Source: Corticium candelabrum
Taxonomy: Eukaryota; Porifera; Homoscleromorpha; Homosclerophorida; Plakinidae
DNA: 64,000 nucleotides
NCBI RefSeq assembly: GCF_963422355.1
Contig: NC_085101.1
Span: forward strand, 3,741,090 to 3,805,089
Direction: 5' to 3'
Part shown: piece after piece, positions 11,471 to 23,100 of the stretch
Numbering within the stretch: the stretch's first letter is position 1
Layout: each line of letters begins with the position of its first letter
Position numbers and translations under genes: made by a program
Notes under the pieces: generated by a model
What the model saw: only the letters and a program-made list of their open reading frames with translations
Told to the model about the DNA's origin: nothing
Databases searched by the model: none

Positions 11471-13868
11471 GGAAGTCCACTTTCAATCTGTGAGTATGTA
11501 TAGTAGTTACCCGAGGCCCGGATTTCCGGGTGGAGGGTATAGTAGTCGTTCGACGACCGTACGACCCAACGACCGTATATATAGTTGGTTAGCGGAGATA
11601 CAAATGAAGCTATTCCGACCAATAGACGAGAAGTGGTGTCATTACTGACCACTAGACGAACGTGATGTCATCATGAGGCTCCACCTCTCTTTGTTTGGTA
11701 GCTGCTAACGAGAATTCGGCCATCGGGCGTCCGTCCTGTACATGGTGTTTAGCCCTTTGCTCTAGGGGTTTAGCACATACATTTGTACGTGTATGTTTCC
11801 CCAACAACAACCAGGGTGAGGTGTGTAGCTGTACCTGACCTGTAACATTTTGCTTGTTCCACAGTGTTTCTGCATAGTGGTTCTGCAGTCTGCCAGCTTG
11901 AATTTTGGGTGTGCGTGGCTGAGCGGCCGTGTTGTTGTTGCAAAGATCACTAGTGTCGTCTTCAACAGAAATTTGGCGTTTGACGGGAATTTGCGAAGGA
12001 GAACGTGCATTGTCCATGACAGCGTCTGTTGTCGGACAAAGCGGCTCGGCCGACCTGTAAGTACGCTAGTGCGTCTCTATTCATTTCTGTTTTACGGTAT
12101 CCAAAGTCAGAGCGAACAGACGCCTAGCTAATCTACATGTGCACGTGCATGTTTTCCCGCATTGATGTTTTGTTTTGGCTCTGGGGTCACCTCATTACAA
12201 CAGTAGGCGACGTCTAGCTAGAGAAGCCGCACAAACAACAAGCCCCCTAGAGAAGCTGCACAAAGAACGAGACTTTTCCATTCTTGTGAGCTGGAAAATC
12301 GGTGGTGAGCTGCTTGTTTGGTCTCCATTTGTAACCTAGGTTTCCCACCAACAAACAGAACAATGATCACGCCCGTTAATAAATCACGTAAGGCGAAGAT
12401 TGCCAGCCGGCCTAGCGTCGAGGCTCTCCGACTTGTAACATTTGGCTTGTTCCATCATTTGGAAACAACTACATTTGTAACATGCATTTAGAAACAACGC
12501 CTAGCTAATCTAGCTGCATTTGTAACGTTCTCACATCTAATTTTGTTTTGGCTCTGGTAACTATCCACGCCTAAAACCGGCCATAGTTACGACCTCAAAA
12601 CCTGCACAAACGACCTCAAAAGCTGCGCAAACAATCACCTGCACAAAGAACCGACGAGCGAAGGTTGTAAGAAATAGAAGCGAGGTCCTACGGGACGTTG
12701 GCTGACGGACTGCGTGGCTACCCGTTGTACACGGTAGCAGCCAGTCACGTGACTTACCTCAAGCTCGACCTGTGACCATTTCAATATGCTTCTTATTTAT
12801 TACCCACATCATACCATTCTGTCATACGATTTTGTCATAGCGCGACTAATTTACCTTCAAGTTGCATACCGGCCGAGGGTTTGCACTTCAAGTGCTTCTT
12901 CATTAGGGGTAGTAAACGTGGGAGCCAAGAAGCCACGGCTATAAAAAATTTTCCTGCTCGCTGCATTACATGCATATGCATGCACTAAAGCATAATTACA
13001 GCGTTCTAGCCAGGATGTTTTGCCAACCGTCAATATGACGTTATTAAATATAATGACGTTAATTCATGACGTCATCAAATGTTTGATGTTGACATATTTG
13101 GTAATGACATCATAAAATTACTTTATCTGTTCCCCAGTTGTATTAGAGTCAGATGCATGTCAGAGACCAATATAACTGCCGGCCATCGGCCAACAGCCGA
13201 CTAAATGTGATGTTTGGCCGGCATAAAAAATTTTATCGCCTGACATTGGCCGATCAATGTCTAATTGCGTTGAGCTGAGGTTGTCATAGCATGGAGCTGT
13301 TCCTTTTGCATGAAATTGTTCTCAGAAGATGTCATATGATATAGCAGAAAGTGATGATGACATGTATGTAGCATATCTAAGTTGCTGTAACCACTAATAA
13401 TATTAGGTTGTTAGTGTCTTATCTGTAATTATGTTACAAGGTGTTATTTGTTGCAATATGAGCTAAGAGAGCACCTTCCTGCTGTGCTCGTTATCTTCTC
13501 TAGTCTAGCAACTTACGTGCAACTACTCTTCGTTCTCGTTGACCTTTTACACAAGAAGTGCTAATGAGACTGTGGTTTCACCAGATGTTGTATGTAGTGA
13601 GCCTCTTAAAGATCTTTAGTAACCGCCTTTGCGTACTTTAACAGATCTTCTTACACGTAAGTATGCTCCAAGTAGAGCGTGCATTTTTAGCTTTTTGACC
13701 TTCTATTCCGAAACTAACAATGTTCAAAGGTCCCAATATTCGACCATTGCTTACGTCATGCAACTAGGGTGGTAGATATCAGCAGCCATTGCAGAGATAC
13801 ATGGCCTACACAGGCGCAAACACTTGTTAGAGTGACGGTCGCTAACTGAAACATTCGGCTGCATCAGA
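11471..13868. other. Intergenic, no supported gene
   Basis: Mostly unique A/T-rich DNA. At 12900-13000 there is a short copy of the dispanin 3' flank ('aaaaaattttcctgctcgctgcattacatgca'), so the duplication machinery reached here as well. Short reading frames at 11652-12017 do not resemble a known family. Confidence 0.5.
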
Positions 13869-14105
13869 ATGAGCTTAGTATGTGATCCAGTTGCTGCTCA
13901 GCTCTATCCTAGTGATACTCCGTCTACTCATCAACCAGTGGCGGTGGAGGGTGATGGCAACTGCTTCTTTGGTGCTGCGTCTGTGACACTAACCGGATGT
14001 GAGAAGGATCACGTCAAACTTTGCCAGAATGTATGTGAGCAGTTGGAAGAGCAAGCTGAAGCTGTTGCGTCCATACTATCATTGTCCTTGCAAAACCATG
14101 ACTAA
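13869..14105 (+). pseudogene. OTU-like domain fragment
   Basis: A 78-residue reading frame contains VAVEGDGNCFFGAAS, the catalytic-cysteine block of OTU-type cysteine proteases (consensus DGNCxFRA), followed by a helix ending in CQNVCEQLEEQ. The catalytic His block and the rest of the fold are not found downstream before stops. A lone piece like this is more likely an exon relic or a piece of a transposon-encoded OTU protein than a gene. The family assignment rests on one motif. Confidence 0.45.
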
Positions 14106-15124
14106 TTTTAATTAATAAGTGAGAGTTCAGCGTTGCTTGTTCTTCAATAGCTTCTTTCAAAATAGGTCAGTCTAATATAGAATTTATGAACATGACATAT
14201 GTGTACAGTACTGTTCCAGTAATTTTTGCTACCGTTCATGATTGGGATTCTAGTGTAGGGCGCGCTTTAGTCTGTGAATCTATGGCTTTAAGTTTCTTGG
14301 CTTTTCTGAAATATTCATTTGGTGCATAAGAGATCAAGGTACAAAGTAAATTTAATTTATGCATAGCCGATCAAATTTTGATTGTGATCTGACATTTGCG
14401 GGCTGACTGCAAAACGTTCTATTGGTCAGTGCATGTATATTAGTAGTAGTCGTAGTTACTGTAGTAGTATATTGTTGTAAGTAGATATCCTATGTTCCAT
14501 AGATGAGACAGAATACATTAGACGTAACCTACAATCTTAAGAAGAAGTGCGGTTTGCTAACTGTCACAAAATGTCAGAAGACTCTATGTAAGTCTTGAAG
14601 TCATTGCATGATTGGTAGACTATTCACTAGAATTGCCACTTAGATCTTGTTAAATAAACCTCATTGAACATAACCTTGTTAAACATAACACAGACAGACA
14701 GACAGATAATGCAGTAGATTATTACAACGACAAGTTGACTTAAAACTGGAATTATAATTATGCTGATCTAAAAGAGAAGTGGTGTAAAAACATGAGATTG
14801 AAGGTAAACAGTAATTAGAAGAACACCTGCTGCAACAACAGTCTCATTAGCACTTCTTGTAGGAAAGGTCAACAGGAATTCACCTCAAACATCAACAAGG
14901 AGACCATGAACACTAAGATTACTAGATGTCTGACATGAGAATATATATTGTTCTGTAGCAACTCTGGGACCATCAAGACCACTAATGTCTCTAGATCCGT
15001 GATGCCACACTATGCATGCTAAGGCTTTCCAATTCTGTTCGCAACCGTCAACAAATGCCCACTCCAAATGTCCCTTCCCTCTCCCAACCGTCAAAATGAC
15101 GGTACTGACAGTCCTGGTGAGAAC
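14106..15124. other. Intergenic, no gene seen
   Basis: A/T-rich sequence with a short (ACAG)n near 14695. No coding or RNA signal was recognised. The third dispanin module starts abruptly at about 15125 with 'gaattatgttgcacacc'. Confidence 0.5.
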
Positions 15125-15191
15125 ACTGAATTATGTTGCACACCTACTGTGATGTAATGCTTGGCCCCCAAACCTGGACAACTTCTTACAC

Positions 15192-15739
15192 CTATGTATG
15201 TATACCGATAATAATTCCGACGATATTCAAACTGCGTGCACTACTGGACGCGTTCATCGCATCGACGTGATCCCCCACCCTCAGAGCATCTCGAACCTGT
15301 GCAACAAAGAAACCATTGGAAACAAATAGAACGAAATCCGGTCTTCCTGCACAAACACCAAATCATGTCTGACCCTCATTGAGCTCATCAACGCGCATAT
15401 TCCGATTGGACAACAGCAACACAGCAAAGTCACCAGCGACAAGCCCATGTAATCATTCACATGTCCAACTATGACGACCTGTAAACGAAGACGGAGTGAA
15501 GCAGGTAGTTTTTTATGCTGAGCGACCCATTTGACCTGTGTAGGTGGCACCATGACTTGGGGGTGCTGGAGATTGGGATACATCATCGGTTGAGGCTGCT
15601 GTGTGTTGGAATACTGCGGTGGTTGAGATGGGGGATAGTAGGAACTTGGGGGCGGCGACTGTTCATGTCCCAAACCACTGTAGCTTGGTGGCAACTCGTC
15701 AGGACCCTTCTTTTCAACAGGGGCAACGTTAGATTCCAT
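15192..15739 (-). CDS. CD225/dispanin protein with truncated second membrane segment (copy 3)
   Basis: Predicted exons are 15536-15739 (68 codons), 15374-15478 (35) and 15192-15296 (34 plus stop), for 137 residues. The proline-rich tail and CD225 core (NDYMGLSLVTLLCCCCPIGICAL) are as in copy 2. A deletion of about 90 bp, relative to copy 2, runs from within the last membrane helix into the 3' flank. The protein therefore ends NIVGIIIGIHT instead of a full hydrophobic helix. A second small deletion shortens intron 2. Intron 1 is 57 nt with no stop in frame, so retaining it would still encode a continuous protein. Either a hemi-inserted variant protein or a young pseudogene. Confidence 0.6.
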
Positions 15740-16149
15740 TGCAGCTGCAACAAATGTTCTAGAAAGTACAGTACAGCAAGCACACTGCGCAATAACAGAT
15801 ATCCGGGTTTTAATGACGTCGCATCTTTTCACAGGACGTGCCATTTTTGTACTTGCCATTTCTGTACGTCCCACATCATTACGTAACTGACCGTACCGAG
15901 TACGACGTGTCTTCTAATCAGTTCATAATTGGATGTACAAGAGGGCTCTGCGGATGTCTGAAAAGGGGAGGGGCTGTCAAGAAAGTTTAGTTTCGCGTAC
16001 CCCCCGCGCGTCTGACTTCCGGGCAAAAGACGAGTAAGTAAAGTAAAACTCAGTACAGTCTTTGGTACGTACAGCTCCTAAATTCTAGTACAGGTAACGT
16101 CCTTTCTTTCTTGACAAAACAAAAAACAAAATTACCACTCTAATTGGGT

Positions 16150-16350
16150 GGACGGTCCGTGACCCTTCCAGCCATTTCAATTTTCAGTTTTCAAAGTTCA
16201 ATTATTTTATTTTTATTTTTCATTTTTCAATTTTTTGTCAAAGGTTTCAATTATTTTGTTGAAAAAATTAATTCAGCGAACAAATATTTATTTTTCATTT
16301 TTCATATTTTCATTTTTTGTTTTGATTTTCATTTTTCATTTTTGAAATGA
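16150..16350. repeat. A/T-rich low-complexity insertion
   Basis: Runs of 'cattttcaatttt' and 'tttatttttc' interrupt the dispanin copy 3 upstream flank relative to copies 1 and 2. Its edge 'cccttccagccatttcaattttcag' recurs at about 27668-27694, so this is probably an insertion-type repeat. Confidence 0.6.
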
Positions 16351-17474
16351 CTCTGACACATAGACTCTGTAATATCTAGGTAGACGTGTGGCTCGAGATC
16401 TAGAAATAACACTATTTTACAGGGCTATTGTACCATGGCAACGAAGCCAAAATTAAAGTTGGTGACTCCAGAGAACTGTTCCAGTAGGCTACTACAATTA
16501 ATACCAACCGGATGACCCCGATTGACAATCCGGGTAATGACGAGGGCGGAGAGAGACTGAGTCGAGCCTATTCATTCTCTGCACTCAGCTCTACAGGTGA
16601 GAAGAATAAAGATTGAATGAGTGCAGCTTTGAAATCGATGCCTCATTGAAGCATCAGTATCATGACTTGATTTCTTTGGTATTATTTAATTATGGTACTG
16701 TAGTTGTCGCTAGAAATTGGGCAATTTTGGTATATGCGAAATAATTAGAATATCAGGAATTTTTTCGAGTCTAGATTGACGTTGGCTCCAGGCACTTAAT
16801 GCTTGGTCACTGGTGTCTAGGCTGTGACCCACATGGCTCCACACGGGAAAACCAACTGCATCCCAGCCGTGCTGTTGTCGGGGTCTTACGTAGTGTCATG
16901 AAAGGTCTCAGTCTGTGTTCGCGTTGTCAATGCTTTGGCATTGGTCTTCTTTGCTGTAACCAGTTAACTTACTAGGGAGTGAATGTCTTGTGATTACTGT
17001 TGCTTGTCTGTGACTCGTGCTCTGTTCTGGCGTCTTCTCTGAATGCGTCCTTCTTTGCTGTTTTTAGATGTACTCTGTTTTCGTATCACTAGATTTTGCC
17101 ATCGGTCGTTTCCAATATTGAGTTACACAATTTCTTGTTAAGCTGACATTGAGTACAAACTGATAACGGGCATATCAAAGCACTGAGCTACACTTCATGC
17201 TCTGCAGCCCCGTATTTTCCAACCATTACTAAATGGACAACCCAATCGAAGTCTTCATTTGCTTTATGAGTAAACGTTACATCGTATTAAGCTAGAACTA
17301 AAAACCGAATTACAAAAGACATCAACAGAGTTAACAAACAAAAAGATTACACTGACATGGCAAGCAAACGTAATGTGGCTAACGCAAAATTGATTCTATT
17401 CGACACTATTTGAACAGTCGGGCAACAACACTCACACAGCAACACCATTTAGCACCACACGACATAGTATGAAA

Positions 17475-20405
17475 TCATTTGTGCTGCACTATTGATCCTC
17501 TAGCCACTTGCAGCACACCAAACTGATCGGAATCGGATACAACAGGAATGGTCACTTGATCACTTTCTAGACCCTCTACTGTGGCCTTCACAACAATATC
17601 AACCATCGGTGCCGACACGACGTCAGGAGGCAAAATAATCGTGTGACGACCCCCTTCACTATCAATTTCTCTCATACGATACCGATGATGAGCTGAAGAC
17701 GCGTGATCAGCCGTCACCTGTATGATAGCACGAGCCAACCCATGAAACGCACTCCTCCACGTCACCTTATTCGGTTCGTGACAGATCGGATCTCCATTGC
17801 CAACGCCAATAATACGGCCTGGACCGCTGGAAATGCTAAAGGTAACGTTGTGTGAAGCAGAGTTGACGACTCGACCTTTAGAGTCAACAATAGAAGCCCT
17901 CACCATACCGGCATCTTGTCCGTTCATAACGAGAGCTTTTCCCGTTCCCGTATTCATACTTGGTACATCTACCGACAATTTGATAGCGGCTGGGTTGCCT
18001 GTTGTCTCTAACGTGTAGGATGCAACCACATGGCCTGCAGTCACCATTCCTACCGCAGTAAGATTTCCGGTGACGTAATCAACGTTGTCCCATTCTGCCC
18101 AACCTAGCCAACTGATTGTCTTTACTCCTTGAGATTTACCATTCACGAACAGTTCCGCCAGCGGAGCATTCGTGTACGCCTGGATGGTCCGTGTGCTGCC
18201 TCCCACATCCGCCTCCCAGTGCTGAACAATATATATCATGAAACCCGAATTACTATCCGCAGATAGCCACGAGGGGGATGTTGGATTGCCGAGCATGGGA
18301 GCACGGTAAGTAAGATCATGAGAGCTGGAACTCATGTTCGTCGAATTTAGAAGAAACCACGCTTTGTACCAAAATGCTGATGCCTTAGGAAATCCAGCCA
18401 GATCAATAGATCCGAATGACGAAGACACCATGGGCCACCCGTTGCAGCACGGTTCTCCATAGTAATCAAACAGAGTCCACACGAGTGTCCCGGCGACAAA
18501 CTCGCGCTGTAACTCTACACCATTTTGACCAGAGTTGCAGTTTCCGTTGAAATTTCCAACGCTAGGTCGAGAGCTGTTCGACGTGTCTTCGCCACGATTG
18601 GTGATACACGAACAGCATTCGGATCCGATTGTTGGTATCTTGGGGAAATCTTTGTGAAAGCCATCAAAATCGTTTCCGTTCCGGTGAGAAAACCCTTGGA
18701 CATCTAGTACAGGAGAGAGAGAGTCACCCAATCTGCCGTTCATGTTGGCACCAACAGGACGGTACGGATCTTCCTGTTTGGACACCGTCTTGAACATCTG
18801 GCCCACTTCTCCTGGTGCCGGACCGTCACTCTCCATGCAACCACCCTCGTTGCAAAACGACCAAACCATGACACTGGGATGGTTGCGATCACGTCTCACC
18901 ATATCTCGCTGATCCATCAACCACACACTGTTATTACCAAAGTTCCTATTTTCGTCCCATACAACCACACCGAGTCGATCAAGAATGTCAAGCAAAACCG
19001 GTATTGGTGGATTGTGTGACATACGCCAGGAGTTGCCACCAACCGCTCTGAGCATTTGAGCCCGAAAGAGATTGACTCTGTCTGGAACTGCCACCCCCAC
19101 TCCAGTGAAATCATTGTGATCACAGAAACCTCGCCATTTGTACGGAACGTTGTTCAAGAAGAATCCCTGGTTAGGATCCCATTTGGCAAGCCTTACTCCA
19201 ACAGTTGTGCTAACGTTGTCGAGAAGTGTAGATCCAGCCATGACGGACGTCTGCAAAGTGTACAAGTATGGACGGGGAGTACTCCAGAGCTCAGCCTTTG
19301 AAATCTTAAAACTTGCCTTAGCCACCTCAGTCATATTAGAAGAAACAGAAACGGATGCCGACGTTGCTTCAACAACTTCTTCCCCATTCTCATCAAACAA
19401 AGCAAAATAGACTACAACGTTTTTTGCAGATTGAGTCAAAGCGTCGTTAGTAACTTCAGCGGTTGCCATAAACGTCGCACCATCCGAATATTGACCCTTC
19501 GTTGCATCACTAGGTTCATGATCATGTATTTCTCCTGTCACCTCCGATGCACCATACAGACCTTCTACGAACAGATGAACATGATTGGTTCGGATGAGAT
19601 AAGTGTGACGGTAAATCCCACCGCCTTCATACCACCAGCCTGTTCCGCCAGCTGCTGTGCACATGACAGTCAGAACGTTCTCATTCGCCTCCCCGGTACC
19701 ATACATTACGTTGCTGACATTGTCAAGACGAACAGAGAAACTGGTGTATCCCGACTGATGGTAAAGAAGAAACTGACCGTTGAGATAGATCATGCTGGCA
19801 CGAAATATTCCCTCGAAATAGATCCAGATCGAACTGCCTTTCCAATCAGATGGGAGATTAAAATGTTTGCGGTACCAAGACATGTTTTGGGGCAAGTAGG
19901 CGTGGCTTCTCGGTCCGTCTCGCGAATACACACCGAAAATGACGAAATCATGAGGGGCATCTATGAGTTCCCAGCTGGCATCATTGTAGTCACGTGACGT
20001 AGGTCCGTTGGCTGCAGGATTGGGGACTTCCCTCCCTCCTCCAACCCATTTCGTATTCTTCGAACTGCAGTCGTTGCTCTGTCCCATCCAGCAGCCGCAG
20101 GCTGATGAGTTACAGCTTGCTTCGAATTGCCAGATTGCGCATGCCGGGTCTGCACAGCAAGCACTTCTGCAATTGTCTGCCGTCGTGGCGGCGTTCTTCT
20201 GGAGACCCAGACATTCAACGTTGCTCAGATTAGTTGGAAAAGCGGATGGAGGACAGGTTACATTAGACGTCACGTCTCCAAGGTGGAAACGCCATGCAAA
20301 ATCAAAGTTGATCACTTCACGGCCAAAGCCTGCTTCTGCTTCTGGTAGAAGATAGGATTGCGTGCATGGCCAAAAGACTGTACAAAAGGCAATAAACAGT
20401 CTCAT
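17475..20405 (-). CDS. Secreted glycoside hydrolase family 2 enzyme, intronless
   Basis: An unbroken 976-residue frame starts at ATG 20405 with a hydrophobic signal peptide (about residues 1-18). Residues of about 51-116 are a cysteine-rich insert (NVECLGLQ...CRSACCADPACAIWQ) resembling PAN/apple or related extracellular modules. Next come the GH2 sugar-binding sandwich (with RTNHVHLF), an Ig-like domain (about 310-405), and a TIM barrel with the acid/base Glu520 in HPSVMVWSFCNE and the nucleophile Glu596 in IPTIGSE. C-terminal sandwich domains include GNGDPICHEPN, typical of the GH2 C-terminal domain. The likely reaction is beta-galactoside or related beta-glycoside hydrolysis; the exact sugar cannot be read. 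The lack of introns beside intron-rich neighbours could reflect transfer from a microbe or retroposition. It is the only intact one of three copies. Confidence 0.93.
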   Translation of the reverse strand: MRLFIAFCTVFWPCTQSYLLPEAEAGFGREVINFDFAWRFHLGDVTSNVTCPPSAFPTNLSNVECLGLQKNAATTADNCRSACCADPACAIWQFEASCNSSACGCWMGQSNDCSSKNTKWVGGGREVPNPAANGPTSRDYNDASWELIDAPHDFVIFGVYSRDGPRSHAYLPQNMSWYRKHFNLPSDWKGSSIWIYFEGIFRASMIYLNGQFLLYHQSGYTSFSVRLDNVSNVMYGTGEANENVLTVMCTAAGGTGWWYEGGGIYRHTYLIRTNHVHLFVEGLYGASEVTGEIHDHEPSDATKGQYSDGATFMATAEVTNDALTQSAKNVVVYFALFDENGEEVVEATSASVSVSSNMTEVAKASFKISKAELWSTPRPYLYTLQTSVMAGSTLLDNVSTTVGVRLAKWDPNQGFFLNNVPYKWRGFCDHNDFTGVGVAVPDRVNLFRAQMLRAVGGNSWRMSHNPPIPVLLDILDRLGVVVWDENRNFGNNSVWLMDQRDMVRRDRNHPSVMVWSFCNEGGCMESDGPAPGEVGQMFKTVSKQEDPYRPVGANMNGRLGDSLSPVLDVQGFSHRNGNDFDGFHKDFPKIPTIGSECCSCITNRGEDTSNSSRPSVGNFNGNCNSGQNGVELQREFVAGTLVWTLFDYYGEPCCNGWPMVSSSFGSIDLAGFPKASAFWYKAWFLLNSTNMSSSSHDLTYRAPMLGNPTSPSWLSADSNSGFMIYIVQHWEADVGGSTRTIQAYTNAPLAELFVNGKSQGVKTISWLGWAEWDNVDYVTGNLTAVGMVTAGHVVASYTLETTGNPAAIKLSVDVPSMNTGTGKALVMNGQDAGMVRASIVDSKGRVVNSASHNVTFSISSGPGRIIGVGNGDPICHEPNKVTWRSAFHGLARAIIQVTADHASSAHHRYRMREIDSEGGRHTIILPPDVVSAPMVDIVVKATVEGLESDQVTIPVVSDSDQFGVLQVARGSIVQHK

Positions 20406-20813
20406 ATCTCCTCTTATGTTGCCAATACCAAGCTTGAGTAGCTACTTCCACGTGACCACTACACAGTTGAAGTGATAATTATGCATGCGTAATTAAGTTT
20501 AATACTTGACTTAGAGGAACGATTGACGCAAGCGCATTAGCTAATCGTTTCTGGTATTTTTTCAAGTTGGGAAGTTTGGCGCTATCTCAGAGCAAACTTG
20601 ATAGCTGAGCATTATCAGAAGCAACTCCAAGGCTAATTAATCATGTATATACTATATATTTTCTTAAATTGACCTGATTACAGAAATCACACCAAATCTG
20701 CTTTTTCAAACTAAAAAGGTTCACGTGACTTGTTACAGATATTTACTTATTTTTTCGTCGTTTCCTTTCCTAACTTCACGTTGCTAGCATCCTTCTCAAT
20801 TTGAAAGATAGGC

Positions 20814-20878
<65 letters not shown>

Positions 20879-20891
20879 GCACGCACGCACG

Positions 20892-20963
<72 letters not shown>

Positions 20964-21474
20964 GCCAATCACTTCAATTGCTGTGGCAGCTACGTCCAAC
21001 CAAGTTCTACGTATTACTGCATGTTGACGTCTAGCTAGGAAAAAAAGCTAGTGGGCGAGACGTTCCTGTAACGAAGTTGACAGACCAACGTCACGTACAA
21101 CGAAGCTGTAAAATGAATAGAATCTCTAGCTTTCATTAGAATTTCGTTACACTAGCTAGGAACGTTGACAAAACGGACAAAGAGCAACGCCTACTTGTCT
21201 AAACGTGTGGTGACCGAAACAATTTTCATCTCCCATCTGACTAAAAAGTCAGCTCGATCTGAAAAACGTTGACATCATGACTTTCCTCAACAGCCAGTTG
21301 TAGTAGTAACATTCCCCGGATAACGATGAAAACCTCACAACATCCGGGTAATTACCACGGACGTAAACCGGTACGTACGTGTACGTCCTGTATCTGACTT
21401 GTACAAAGCACTCCAGAATTCGCTGTTGGTCTGGAAGAGGCTGTCATTGTCATTTTTATCTAGGGATAAAGTTG
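20406..21474. other. Upstream region of GH2 and (AC)n tract
   Basis: It holds the presumed minus-strand promoter of the GH2 gene and an (AC)n/(GCAC)n/(CG CAC)n microsatellite at 20815-20960. No other gene is recognised. Confidence 0.5.
20815..20960. repeat. (AC)n microsatellite with GCAC interruption
   Basis: Two (AC)n blocks flank a central 'gcacgcacgcac...gcgcgcgc' stretch. Alternating purine-pyrimidine throughout. Confidence 0.95.
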
Positions 21475-23100
21475 ATGATGTCTGGCTACGGGCGCCTGAC
21501 GCAAGGATCGCAAACAGCAGCCTACACCATCGAAACATCTCAGTCTACGGTATGTCGGCGCTTTCTACACCACATCCTGTGACGCTTATGAGTTATGATC
21601 ACGTGACTTAACATTCAGTACTGACATGTAGAGACAAATTACGAGGCCAGGGTGTCGGAAGGGCATCCGCCGCACGACTATGGCCGTACCACTTTTCAAA
21701 AAAAGGACTTTTATGGTCGGCCATTAGAGTATATATATATATATTTCCGTGTTAGATAATATATTTTTGCTAGCCTCGACCTCCCAGACCTGTGTAGCGC
21801 CAATATAAATTTCCCTGGGAGGCTGGGAGGCCCCCCGGCGCTACACGCTACACGGGTCTTGCAGGCCGAGACTAATGTATTACATTGCGTTGTGTACCAA
21901 ATATTCAAAGTCATCAAGTCACTCGATATTCAGAGGTTTCTGTTTGCAGAGTCATATATGCTAGTGAGGAGTGACGATTAACGTTATTTGGCAAGTTATA
22001 TAGACGCACAGAGAGTCTACTCCCTACACATGACGTTAGCAGAGGCATCACTCCCGTAGAGAATTAAGAAGCTCGACTTTCCAAAATTTAGCCATTAGAA
22101 TAGCAAATGAGCGTATCGTGTTTTGAGTAGTCAGACTAGAATGTGTAATGTACTGTCTGAGTTAGTAAGTGCACCAGTACTGTACAGTACCCATTACCCT
22201 ATATCAACATAGGTATAGGGCCACAGAGCCCATGCCACACAATCAGCAGCCTATGGTCACTATATGTAAAATAGTTCATCGTAAAAACAAGCTACAAGTG
22301 GAAGAGAACTAGAAACTTCAATAGACGACAGTACAAAGATACACTTGCATGTGCAGACTTGCCATGGATTGAGGTCCCCCCAATCTGGATGCCATTCCTA
22401 TGCCTCTAATAATTCAAGCAATGTGTTCAAGAGACTCTTAACTAACCAAAACATTAGCCAAAGTCTAAACAAGTAAATATGTAGTACATGAGTAATATGT
22501 GGCCTTCCTCTATATCTGGGGGGTAGGGTGATATACGTATCTCTAGAGATAACAATATGTGGTATTCCGTAATACATGTCTGTGCCACCAATATTCTCTG
22601 ACTCTGCAACCCTGATGTTATTTTCACTGTGTAAGTTAAGAGTGACACTCCCACACAAGAACCATATATGATTAGTCTTATAAGGTTAATATTTGTCTTT
22701 CAATTTTTATGCATAATTTGTATTTGTGTTCCCTGTTGCATATCATGCCTGTTATCTGTGACCCTAAAGAATTCTTCTGTTGCCATTGCCAGGTCCAGAA
22801 TGTCGAGAGGGCACCAGATGACTATATTTGCCTTTCACTGTTCATGATGTTTTTTTGCTGTCCGATTGGTGTGGCTGCATTGTGCAAGTCTTTCTCTGTA
22901 AGTACAGAAAACTACGCAGGCGTATTCGTTAACTAAGTGTTTACAAATTTATCAAGGTTGAGCAACAGTATGGTGCTGGTGATGTGGGTGGTGCTCAGCG
23001 TGCATCACGATGTGCTCTCATTCTTAACATCATTGGGATTGCACTCGGCTCTCTTGCCATTATAACTGCAGTCATTATTGTTGCAATCGTGTACTCTTAA
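21475..23100 (+). CDS. CD225/dispanin family protein (fourth copy, divergent)
   Basis: Exon 2 (22793-22897, 35 codons) encodes VQNVERAPDDYICLSLFMMF followed by FCCPIGVAALCKSF. Exon 3 (22957-23100) encodes VEQQYGAGDVGGAQRASRCA and a hydrophobic helix ending IVAIVYS-stop. The splice positions and the 105 bp length of exon 2 are identical to the minus-strand dispanin copies, so this is a paralogue on the other strand, too divergent for recent duplication. Exon 1 is less certain: 21475-21549 (MMSGYGRLTQG... ending SQST before a good gtatgt donor) fits in phase 0 but implies a 1.24 kb intron. Exons 2 and 3 are secure; the start is tentative. Confidence 0.7.
21771..21874. mobile_element. Foldback MITE, TAGCCTCG family
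   Basis: Ends are 'tagcctcgacctcccagacc' and the inverse 'gggtcttgcaggccgagacta'. The inner arms are 'tgtagcgcc' and 'ggcgctaca'. It would lie in the first intron of the fourth dispanin gene. Confidence 0.6.

Noticed and set aside
11652-12017. Minus-strand frame starting MDNARSPSQIPVKRQ
   Set aside because: The first 40 codons look somewhat protein-like, but no family, downstream exon or good donor was found. A strong gtaagt donor lies on the opposite strand instead. Left unannotated.
22398-22658. Minus-strand frame of 86 codons
   Set aside because: It lies in the presumed intron of the fourth dispanin gene, with no homology or splice support.
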